Made by a program: the position numbers and the translations under genes. A DNA stretch of 14,492 nucleotides. It comes from MGIIb-O3 sp046710875. GTDB lineage: Archaea; Thermoplasmatota; Poseidoniia; Poseidoniales; Thalassarchaeaceae. The notes below the pieces were generated by a model. The model saw nothing but the letters and a program-made list of their open reading frames with translations. It was not told where the DNA came from and did not search any database. The stretch covers positions 1 to 14,492 of the forward strand of contig JBKEHQ010000032.1 of NCBI GenBank assembly GCA_046710875.1, written 5' to 3'. Below are positions 1-6,200 of the stretch, one piece after another (positions within the stretch are counted from its first letter, which is position 1; each line of letters starts with the position of its first letter).

Positions 1-72
1 GAACAATACTTCTGCTCTCTACTCCAACCACTATACTCCGCAGAAGGTTTTATGTTATTATTAATGGGTTAG
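1..72 (+). CDS. possible C-terminal end of an upstream gene (partial)
   Basis: Reading from base 1 in the first frame gives 23 open codons and then TAG at 70-72. The short peptide ends in a hydrophobic run (GFMLLLMG). The first 50 bases are visibly richer in G and C than the AT-rich stretch after them, which fits coding sequence giving way to a spacer. The fragment is too short to assign to a family. An alternative is that these bases are the start of a minus-strand gene reading leftwards from a GTG at about 32-34. I cannot decide between the two, so this is a weak call. Confidence 0.25.
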   Translation, partial: EQYFCSLLQPLYSAEGFMLLLMG

Positions 73-121
73 ATTTTATTTTTACACAATTATTCAAATA
101 ATACCAACGTTACAGGTAGCC
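73..121 (+). promoter_or_regulatory. AT-rich leader and possible archaeal promoter of the Fe-S carrier gene
   Basis: This very AT-rich stretch precedes the ATG at 122. A TATA-like run (CAAATAATA, about 94-102) lies roughly 25 bases upstream of the ATG, the spacing expected if the transcript were leaderless or nearly so. No Shine-Dalgarno sequence is visible before the ATG, which agrees with that reading. In such an AT-rich genome TATA-like strings arise often by chance, so the exact element is uncertain. Confidence 0.3.
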
Positions 122-508
122 ATGGGATTACTAGATGGTTCAGGTTTTTCACTCCCCGTATTTGAAGAAGTGGAGATAGTTAACGTTAAAATTAATGTAA
201 CAGATTCTGCAATTGATGCTATGAAAAAATCTATGCAAGATGATTACGATACTCACGTATTAGTTATAAGCGCTGAAGCCGGAGGTTGTTCAGGTTATTT
301 ATACGATATGAAAATAACAGAAAATCCTAATGATGGAGATTTTCAGAGAATAGATGTAAACGGAATAGGTATACTTATTCATAACAAAGATAGTAGCCTC
401 CTAAATGGAATAGAATTAGATTATAAAGATACTTTAATGGGTGGCGGTTTTCAAATTAAAAATCCTACTGCAGAAAGAGAATGTGGCTGTGGGCAATCTT
501 TTGGTTAA
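122..508 (+). CDS. iscA: A-type Fe-S cluster carrier, IscA/ErpA/HesB family
   Basis: A 128-residue protein of the IscA/ErpA/HesB (Fe-S biosynthesis) family, which accepts iron-sulfur clusters and passes them to apo-proteins in the cytoplasm. All three conserved cluster-binding cysteines are present: C56 in GGCSGY, and C121 and C123 in the C-terminal CGCG. The family core starts near residue 22 (VKINVTDSAI), so the first 20 or so residues are an extension. The true start could be the ATG at 122 or an internal GTG at 170, and no Shine-Dalgarno sequence helps the choice. The gene is followed after 8 bases by a YgfZ/IBA57-like gene, and the two are probably one operon. In mitochondria, ISCA1/ISCA2 act together with IBA57 to make [4Fe-4S] clusters, so the pairing supports the same job here. 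The family assignment is firm; which paralogue it matches (IscA, ErpA or SufA) cannot be decided from sequence alone. Confidence 0.93.
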   Translation: MGLLDGSGFSLPVFEEVEIVNVKINVTDSAIDAMKKSMQDDYDTHVLVISAEAGGCSGYLYDMKITENPNDGDFQRIDVNGIGILIHNKDSSLLNGIELDYKDTLMGGGFQIKNPTAERECGCGQSFG

Positions 509-516
509 GGTGTTGA

Positions 517-1431
517 ATGCATTTGACTAAATTTTTATATCCAACGGGCAATTACATTATTTCAAATAATGCGAAATCTATACTTAGTGGACCTGGAATA
601 TTAGAACATTTAGATAAAATAATTACTACCAAAATTATTGGCTGTGAAATTAATGAAATACATGATTCAATTATTTGCCATTCTAATGGGAGAATATTAG
701 ATCAATTAAAAATTTATATTCTTGATAATGAAGCCATTATTATTAATAATAGTATCAATGGAAGTGAGATTAGATCTCAATTGGTAAAAGGGATTCCCTG
801 GGATAAAAAAATTAATGTAATAGATGGTGATGATGCTATAATTTCATACAGAGTAGTCGGAACTAACATTACTAAAATTTTAGATTTTATCCACATTGAT
901 ATTAAAGAATTAAAGGGCAATATATGGAAAGAATATGGAAATATGATAGTATCTATGACAAGCGGTACGGGATACGAGATATTAGAGATACTTGTTCCGA
1001 TTGAAGAAAAAAATTCAATGGAATACGTCATGAAAGAATGTAATATTCTCGAATCCACGATTGATAATTGGGATATCATGAGAATAGAGTTGGGTATTGT
1101 GGATTATTTGGACATAAATAATTCCATACCTTTTGATGTAAAATTAAATCATTTAGTAAAATTAAACAAAGGGTGTTATCCGGGTCAAGAGATTCACGCG
1201 AGATTAGATAGTAGAGGTAAAATAAATAACACATTAGTTAGACTAAGGGCTAATTCTAATCATAATAAGAATAAATTTAGAATAATTGATGGTGGTAAAA
1301 TTAAAATAAAATCTTCTTATAAATTTAATGAAATGGTAATTTCATTAGGCATAATTCCAAAAAAATATGAAAATATGACTTCTATAGAAACAGTAGAAAA
1401 TATATCATTTTTAATTGAAAAATTAGATTAA
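517..1431 (+). CDS. ygfZ: YgfZ/IBA57-like folate-binding Fe-S assembly protein (GcvT-related)
   Basis: A 304-residue protein of the YgfZ/IBA57 family, a relative of the aminomethyltransferase GcvT. Members support maturation or repair of certain Fe-S enzymes in a folate-dependent way. The diagnostic signature K-G-C-Y-x-G-Q-E is intact at residues 218-225, with the conserved cysteine at C220. It is preceded by the family's RIELGI segment (189-194) and an early GRILDQLKIY segment (58-67). The length is close to the usual 300-330. An AAGGTG Shine-Dalgarno-like sequence at 507-512 supports the ATG at 517. It lies 8 bases after the IscA-type gene. Its TAA overlaps the stop codon of the convergent membrane-protein gene. 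The middle of the protein is lysine- and isoleucine-rich and diverged, so similarity to bacterial YgfZ should be low outside the signature. GcvT itself is unlikely because the protein is shorter and carries the YgfZ motif. Confidence 0.88.
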   Translation: MHLTKFLYPTGNYIISNNAKSILSGPGILEHLDKIITTKIIGCEINEIHDSIICHSNGRILDQLKIYILDNEAIIINNSINGSEIRSQLVKGIPWDKKINVIDGDDAIISYRVVGTNITKILDFIHIDIKELKGNIWKEYGNMIVSMTSGTGYEILEILVPIEEKNSMEYVMKECNILESTIDNWDIMRIELGIVDYLDINNSIPFDVKLNHLVKLNKGCYPGQEIHARLDSRGKINNTLVRLRANSNHNKNKFRIIDGGKIKIKSSYKFNEMVISLGIIPKKYENMTSIETVENISFLIEKLD

Positions 1432-2549
1432 ATCTCTATTTCTAATTTTTCATCACCATCTAACCATTCTGAAAGAGGCATTACAGGAGATATGTGTAAA
1501 GATCCTTTATGGCGTGTAAACAAATACAATGTTGGATTGAAAATATCAACTATTTGCCGTTGAAAGGATTTCCTTACACTTGATCCCCTTAATCTAAAAA
1601 AGCTTAATTCTACTGTTATCCCAATAATTGTTGCAGTATATAATACGAGAAGTACACTGATGGAAAAGGCTACAGGATCGGCGAGTGCAGGATCACTTCT
1701 TATCTGACCCCCATACATCAATTGTCTAGATAATAGAAATAATAATCCAACGCCTACCCATGGACCAAGGGCATTTTCAACAAAGGTATCCATTGGAATT
1801 AATCTACGATTTGTAGGATCAGCGAACACTAATGCACTTGCAGTAGCTGCCCTTATTACTGATATAAAAGAAACTAGAAATATGTATACAATTGCACTAA
1901 CAAGCATAATATTTTTTACACTAAGTGGCATATATGAAATTATTAAGTATGTAAATAGGCCGAGAAAAACTGTAATAGGCATTCTATGTATAGACGCCAA
2001 TACTCTGTCTAGCTCTTTAGCACCATCATCGAGCCTAGGAATGCCAACAATTTCCCACCTAGTTAGTTTTTGAACAAACCTTGTGACCCAAGATAAAATA
2101 GATTTTTCAATTAATATCCATTCAAGTAATCTTAGAACTGGCATCATTGGTAGAGTAATTATTGCTGCAAATAATCCCACTAATGGCCAAACTATCAAAC
2201 TAGGAAACAAAAGGAAGTGCTGCAATCTAAGGGGGTGAAGTAGATCAGACTCAATTCTTGCTTGCCTATCTGAATTGAGATGGACTTTTCTTGCTTCAGC
2301 ATCTAATTGACCCCTATATTTCCTTATTGGTATACCTGAATCAAGTACTGTACGAACTTTTTCCCTATAATATTCTTGTTCTGGTTCCATTCCGACCCAC
2401 CAACGCCATGCAAATGAAACTGGTAGAGCCAATATCACAGGAGATAATAAAATTAAAAATGCAGTAAATAAGGACTCCAGTGATTCTACCACATAATATG
2501 CTGACCATATCGTACTCAATAACAAAGCGGTCAAATATTGTGATTTCAA
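1428..2549 (-). CDS. multi-pass membrane protein, family not recognised
   Basis: A protein of about 373 residues with six or seven hydrophobic segments, roughly at residues 6-20, 27-48, 112-138, 192-208, 214-234, 260-276 and 293-317. Between the second and third lies a charged soluble stretch (55-110) rich in Arg, Glu and Lys. The C-terminus (320-373) is also soluble and acidic at its end. I recognise no family motif or catalytic signature, so no function is offered. The start is uncertain. The longest reading begins with TTG at 2549, without a Shine-Dalgarno sequence. The first in-frame ATG (residue 54) would remove the first two hydrophobic segments, so a TTG or GTG start near the beginning is more likely. 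The gene is divergent from serA across 47 bases and convergent with ygfZ, sharing a TTAA where the two stop codons overlap. Confidence 0.75.
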   Translation of the reverse strand: MKSQYLTALLLSTIWSAYYVVESLESLFTAFLILLSPVILALPVSFAWRWWVGMEPEQEYYREKVRTVLDSGIPIRKYRGQLDAEARKVHLNSDRQARIESDLLHPLRLQHFLLFPSLIVWPLVGLFAAIITLPMMPVLRLLEWILIEKSILSWVTRFVQKLTRWEIVGIPRLDDGAKELDRVLASIHRMPITVFLGLFTYLIISYMPLSVKNIMLVSAIVYIFLVSFISVIRAATASALVFADPTNRRLIPMDTFVENALGPWVGVGLLFLLSRQLMYGGQIRSDPALADPVAFSISVLLVLYTATIIGITVELSFFRLRGSSVRKSFQRQIVDIFNPTLYLFTRHKGSLHISPVMPLSEWLDGDEKLEIEI

Positions 2550-2596
2550 AGTAAATTAAGACAAAGTTCATTGGATTAATCCCACGAAGAAGAACT

Positions 2597-3574
2597 ATGG
2601 GGAATATACTAGTTACCGATGGAATGGCAGAATCTGCAGTAATTGATTTGAGAAAATTAGGTCATATAGTTACTGAAAAATATTTTCAACCAGAAGAATT
2701 AGAGGGTGGAATATTATCAAATTATGATGCTATTGTAATTAGAAGTGCTACAAAATTAAACGAAAAAATCCTATCAGTATCAAAGAATAGTAGTGGAGGA
2801 TTAGGATTCATTGGCAGAGGAGGAGTGGGAGTGGACAATATAGACATAAAAGCAGCAACAAAGTTTGATATCGTAGTGTGCAATACGCCTCAATCATCGA
2901 CCCAAAGTGTAGTAGAAATTACGATAGGGCATCTATTATCTTCAGTTCGATACATTTCAAAAGGTACCTCTGATTTAAAAAATGGAGAATGGACGAAAAA
3001 ATTCTTGCGAGGTACAGAGTTAAGTGGTAAAAATCTAGGATTAATTGGGTTTGGAAGAATTGCACAAGGCGTCGCCCAGATTGCAGAAGCCTTAGGCATG
3101 AACCTGCATTGTTATGACCCATACCTTCCGAAAGAGATTGCGAAGGAAAAAAATTGTACCCTGCATGAAAACGTAGATGATGTTTTTAAGAATTGTACAC
3201 ATATATCCATTCATTGTAATTATTCCGATGAAACCCATCATCTAGTAAATTCAAATAGAATAATGATGATGCCTAGGAGTGGAGATGATGGAGTAAATTG
3301 CGGCAGACATATTGTAAACTGTGCAAGAGGAGGAATATTGAATGAAGAAGATATATTAAAATCACTAAATAATGGAGAATTATCAACAGTATCTATGGAT
3401 GTATTTGAAAAAGAACCGCCGGGCATAAATGATTTGATTAATCATGATAATTTTCAAGGAACTCCCCATATTGGTGCAGCAACTCTAGAAGCTCAAAGAA
3501 GGATTGGGGAAGAAATGGTTACATTATTAGATGATTATTTTAATGGTAAAAAACCCCATTCAAAATTGAATTAG
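2597..3574 (+). CDS. serA: D-3-phosphoglycerate dehydrogenase (short form)
   Basis: A 325-residue D-isomer-specific 2-hydroxyacid dehydrogenase, most likely the enzyme that oxidises 3-phosphoglycerate to 3-phosphohydroxypyruvate in the first step of serine synthesis. The substrate-side motif GRGGVGVDNID lies at 73-83. The NAD-binding glycine loop (GLIGFGRIAQG) lies at 148-158, with the nucleotide-binding Asp at 174. The catalytic triad is visible as R244 (NCARGG), E273 (FEKEP) and H291 (PHIGAAT). It ends straight after the catalytic domain, so the ACT/ASB regulatory domains of long SerA proteins are absent. An extra stretch of about eight residues (RSGDDGVNCG, 227-236) precedes the catalytic arginine. 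Related hydroxyacid dehydrogenases (glyoxylate or hydroxypyruvate reductases) share these motifs, but the GRGGVGVDNID form points to SerA. The stop lies 3 bases from the end of the convergent valS. Confidence 0.88.
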   Translation: MGNILVTDGMAESAVIDLRKLGHIVTEKYFQPEELEGGILSNYDAIVIRSATKLNEKILSVSKNSSGGLGFIGRGGVGVDNIDIKAATKFDIVVCNTPQSSTQSVVEITIGHLLSSVRYISKGTSDLKNGEWTKKFLRGTELSGKNLGLIGFGRIAQGVAQIAEALGMNLHCYDPYLPKEIAKEKNCTLHENVDDVFKNCTHISIHCNYSDETHHLVNSNRIMMMPRSGDDGVNCGRHIVNCARGGILNEEDILKSLNNGELSTVSMDVFEKEPPGINDLINHDNFQGTPHIGAATLEAQRRIGEEMVTLLDDYFNGKKPHSKLN

Positions 3575-3577
3575 GAA

Positions 3578-6055
3578 TTATTCTAAATTGTGCATCTTTG
3601 TAAGAGGATCTTTTAAAATCATTAATTCTAAAGGGATTTTGACATTAGATAAAGGTGATTTTAAAGAAAGGTTATTTTCTTTTTTAGTTTTCCAAATCAA
3701 TGAATTAAATTCAGTAAGTGAATTAGTTATTGGACTTACTTTAGCATAATCAGAATCATCATTCGACAGATTTAGCATAGGATATTCTTGGATACTAATT
3801 GAACTAATATTATAGATTTCCATAGAAATATAATGAGTAAAGAAAGGGCATATGGGGGAGAAAATTGTTAATATGTCTTTTACAATTCTATGTAATGTCC
3901 ATGTGGCGGATTTGTCAAATTCATACAATCTTGTTTTAGCCATTTCTAACCAATGGCTAGGAAAAATTCCTGTACTAAAATTCTTGATAGTCTGTGCTGC
4001 AGTATATATATCAATTTCATTCCAAGAAGATTCTACTTTATTTAATACCTGTGAGAATTCTTGAAGAATCCATTTATCTTCAAGTGATAGGTCTTCTGGA
4101 ATTTTATCAAGATCTTCAGGTACATCAAATTGACTAGCAAATCTTGAAACGTTAAATATTTTAGTTAAAACTCCGAAATATTTAGACTCAATTTCTTCAG
4201 GATTTATGTGGAAATCATCACCAACTTGGGCATCACAAGCTTTCCAAAGCCTGAAACATTCACTTCCAATTTTATTAGCCTTAAGTTGAACTTGCTTGCC
4301 GTTCGGACCTTTTATTTTCCAAGAGCCGGTTTTACCTCCACTTCCGCATTCTAAAACCGAATTGGCATCAATGCCGTTTCCCAATGATTTTGACATTTTT
4401 CTTCCCCAAGGGTCCATTCCTAATCCATCTATCCACACATTAGAAAAAGCCGGTTTATCCAATAATAGAGCATTTTTTAATATTGTATAATATAACCAAG
4501 TTCTAACTATTTCTTTTCCTTGGGGCCTTAATGAAGTAGGATGACTTTTAGAAAATATTTCCTCATCTTGCATGTAACCAGATACAAATAAATTAGAATT
4601 AGATGAGTCCATCCAAGTATCAAATACCTTATTTTCACCAGTTATAACTCCAAGATCGGAAGTTTTATTATCGTAAATACTAATAAAATTTCTAGAATTA
4701 CGATCTATTATCTCTGAACCATCGGGTGGAGAATTTAACCAAGGTTGGACATAAGTGCCTTTTGGAGGGACAATAATTTTTGTTCCATCTTCAGAATACC
4801 ATATAGGTATCTCAGTGTGGTACCAACGTCTCCTGCTAATTGGCCAATCTATAGATATTCCATCCATCCAATCATGTAAAAATTGTTTATTTCTTTTAGG
4901 AATAAAATTACTTTTATTTGATAATTCTAATAATCTATCTTGGATATGAGTTTGGCGGACATACCATTCTTTTAATAAAATAATTTCTATAGGATTATTT
5001 CCTCTTTCGCTAACTGGAATTTCTTGAATATGATCAGATATTGAATCTATTTTTCCTTCATTATCCAGTATCTCTATTGCTAAATTCCTTGCATCTTTAA
5101 TTAATAAACCAGATAAATCACCTGAAATGGAGGTCATTTTCCCGTCTAAGTCAATAGCTTGAAATGGTTTTAATCCGAATTCCCTAAAAATTGCGACGTC
5201 ATTTTGATCACCAAACGAACAAACCATTAGAACTCCGCTACCAAAATCCATTTTTACAGATGGATGTGAAAGAATTTTGACGTTGCTATCTCTGTTGCTT
5301 ACTGACAGAGGTAAATTAATATTTTTGCCAATTAAATGTAAATATCTAGTATCCTCTGGATGAACTACAACAACTCCACATGCGCAAATTAACTCTGGCC
5401 TAGTAGTCGTAATAATTATTTCTTCATCATCTTCCGTTAACCATTTTATATTACATAATTTAGTTTTTCTTTCTACCCTCTGAACTTCTGCATCTGCTAT
5501 TGTTGTACCTTCTACTGGATCATATATATTAGGACGGAGATCTTCTATAATATCTCCTTTTTTAAATAATTCAACGAATATTGATTGAGTTAATGATCTA
5601 TATTCCGGGGAGTCAGTAAGGTATTCTTTATCAAAATCACAAGATAATCCAACTCTCTTTGCTGTATGTCTCATCTCTTGAGTGAAGTTTTCTATAGTTT
5701 TTGAACATAAATCTAAAAATTCGGATCGCTCGAAACTTCGCATCTTACGCCCAGTAGATTTTTCTACTGTAAATTCAATATTTATTCCATTCCTATCTAC
5801 GCCCCATGGAAAAAATACTTCTTTACCGAGTAACCTTTGACTTCTTGCAATAACATCTATCATACTGTATTGAGCTACTGCACCAATATGCCAAGTTCCA
5901 CTTGGATATGGAGGAGGGGTATCTATTACAAATAATTCCTTATCGCTATTTGGATTAAATGAATAAAATTGTCCAACTTCAAGGTAATGATTTTCTTGTA
6001 TTTTTTTTTCCAAATCTATAGACCATCTTTTATCAGAAATTTTAGGTTTATTCAT
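3578..6055 (-). CDS. valS: valyl-tRNA synthetase, archaeal type
   Basis: An 825-residue class I aminoacyl-tRNA synthetase that charges tRNA(Val) in the cytoplasm. The first signature is PPPYPSGTWHIGA (47-59) and the second is KMSKS (553-557). Other ValRS features are the IADAEVQ segment after the zinc-domain region, the ITTTRPE editing-domain entry, and the WPISRRRW and DTWMDSS segments. After the Rossmann core comes an anticodon-binding helical domain, then a short tail resembling archaeal ValRS (WKTKKENNLSLKSPL). The long C-terminal coiled coil of bacterial ValRS is absent. Two oddities: the HIGH box reads HIGA, and about 25 extra residues (569-594, Gly/Lys-rich) are inserted between KMSKS and the conserved segment corresponding to GADALRLW, here GSECFRLW (597-604). 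IleRS or LeuRS are less likely because of the DAEV segment and the tail. The ATG is backed by a good Shine-Dalgarno sequence. Confidence 0.88.
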   Translation of the reverse strand: MNKPKISDKRWSIDLEKKIQENHYLEVGQFYSFNPNSDKELFVIDTPPPYPSGTWHIGAVAQYSMIDVIARSQRLLGKEVFFPWGVDRNGINIEFTVEKSTGRKMRSFERSEFLDLCSKTIENFTQEMRHTAKRVGLSCDFDKEYLTDSPEYRSLTQSIFVELFKKGDIIEDLRPNIYDPVEGTTIADAEVQRVERKTKLCNIKWLTEDDEEIIITTTRPELICACGVVVVHPEDTRYLHLIGKNINLPLSVSNRDSNVKILSHPSVKMDFGSGVLMVCSFGDQNDVAIFREFGLKPFQAIDLDGKMTSISGDLSGLLIKDARNLAIEILDNEGKIDSISDHIQEIPVSERGNNPIEIILLKEWYVRQTHIQDRLLELSNKSNFIPKRNKQFLHDWMDGISIDWPISRRRWYHTEIPIWYSEDGTKIIVPPKGTYVQPWLNSPPDGSEIIDRNSRNFISIYDNKTSDLGVITGENKVFDTWMDSSNSNLFVSGYMQDEEIFSKSHPTSLRPQGKEIVRTWLYYTILKNALLLDKPAFSNVWIDGLGMDPWGRKMSKSLGNGIDANSVLECGSGGKTGSWKIKGPNGKQVQLKANKIGSECFRLWKACDAQVGDDFHINPEEIESKYFGVLTKIFNVSRFASQFDVPEDLDKIPEDLSLEDKWILQEFSQVLNKVESSWNEIDIYTAAQTIKNFSTGIFPSHWLEMAKTRLYEFDKSATWTLHRIVKDILTIFSPICPFFTHYISMEIYNISSISIQEYPMLNLSNDDSDYAKVSPITNSLTEFNSLIWKTKKENNLSLKSPLSNVKIPLELMILKDPLTKMHNLE

Positions 6056-6060
6056 TACAC

Positions 6061-6067
6061 TACCTCC
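6061..6067 (-). promoter_or_regulatory. Shine-Dalgarno sequence of valS
   Basis: On the minus strand GGAGGTA lies 5 bases before the valS ATG (6055-6053). It is the clearest ribosome binding site in the window and fixes the start. Most other genes here have weak or no such site. Confidence 0.65.
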
Positions 6068-6200
6068 ATTTACATTGTGCGCGAGTGTATGTTACTCTTG
6101 ACCGTTACCAATATATGGCATTGGATTATAACGTATTTATGAGAATTTAATGCGAGAGGTTGAAGTCCTTCCTTCATACAGCATATAATAGGGGCCCGAC
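6068..6200. promoter_or_regulatory. divergent spacer with candidate promoters for valS and the MMPL gene
   Basis: This spacer separates two divergently read genes and so should hold both promoters. CCAATATATGG (6108-6118) is a TATA-like string placed about 55 bases before the valS ATG. TATTTAT (6134-6140) is a candidate for the rightward gene, about 60 bases before its ATG. Neither is strong, and the placement is inferred from distance and base composition. No tRNA or ORF is seen here. Confidence 0.3.

Noticed and set aside
2365..2571. 68-codon minus-strand frame with an ATG overlapping the start of the membrane protein
   Set aside because: It is an out-of-frame reading of the same region. 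The longer frame carries consistent membrane segments over more than 370 codons. I considered a frameshift but saw no break in the long frame.
6166..6185. TGAAG...CTTCA hairpin upstream of the MMPL gene
   Set aside because: The stem is only five base pairs, too short to support a regulatory claim.
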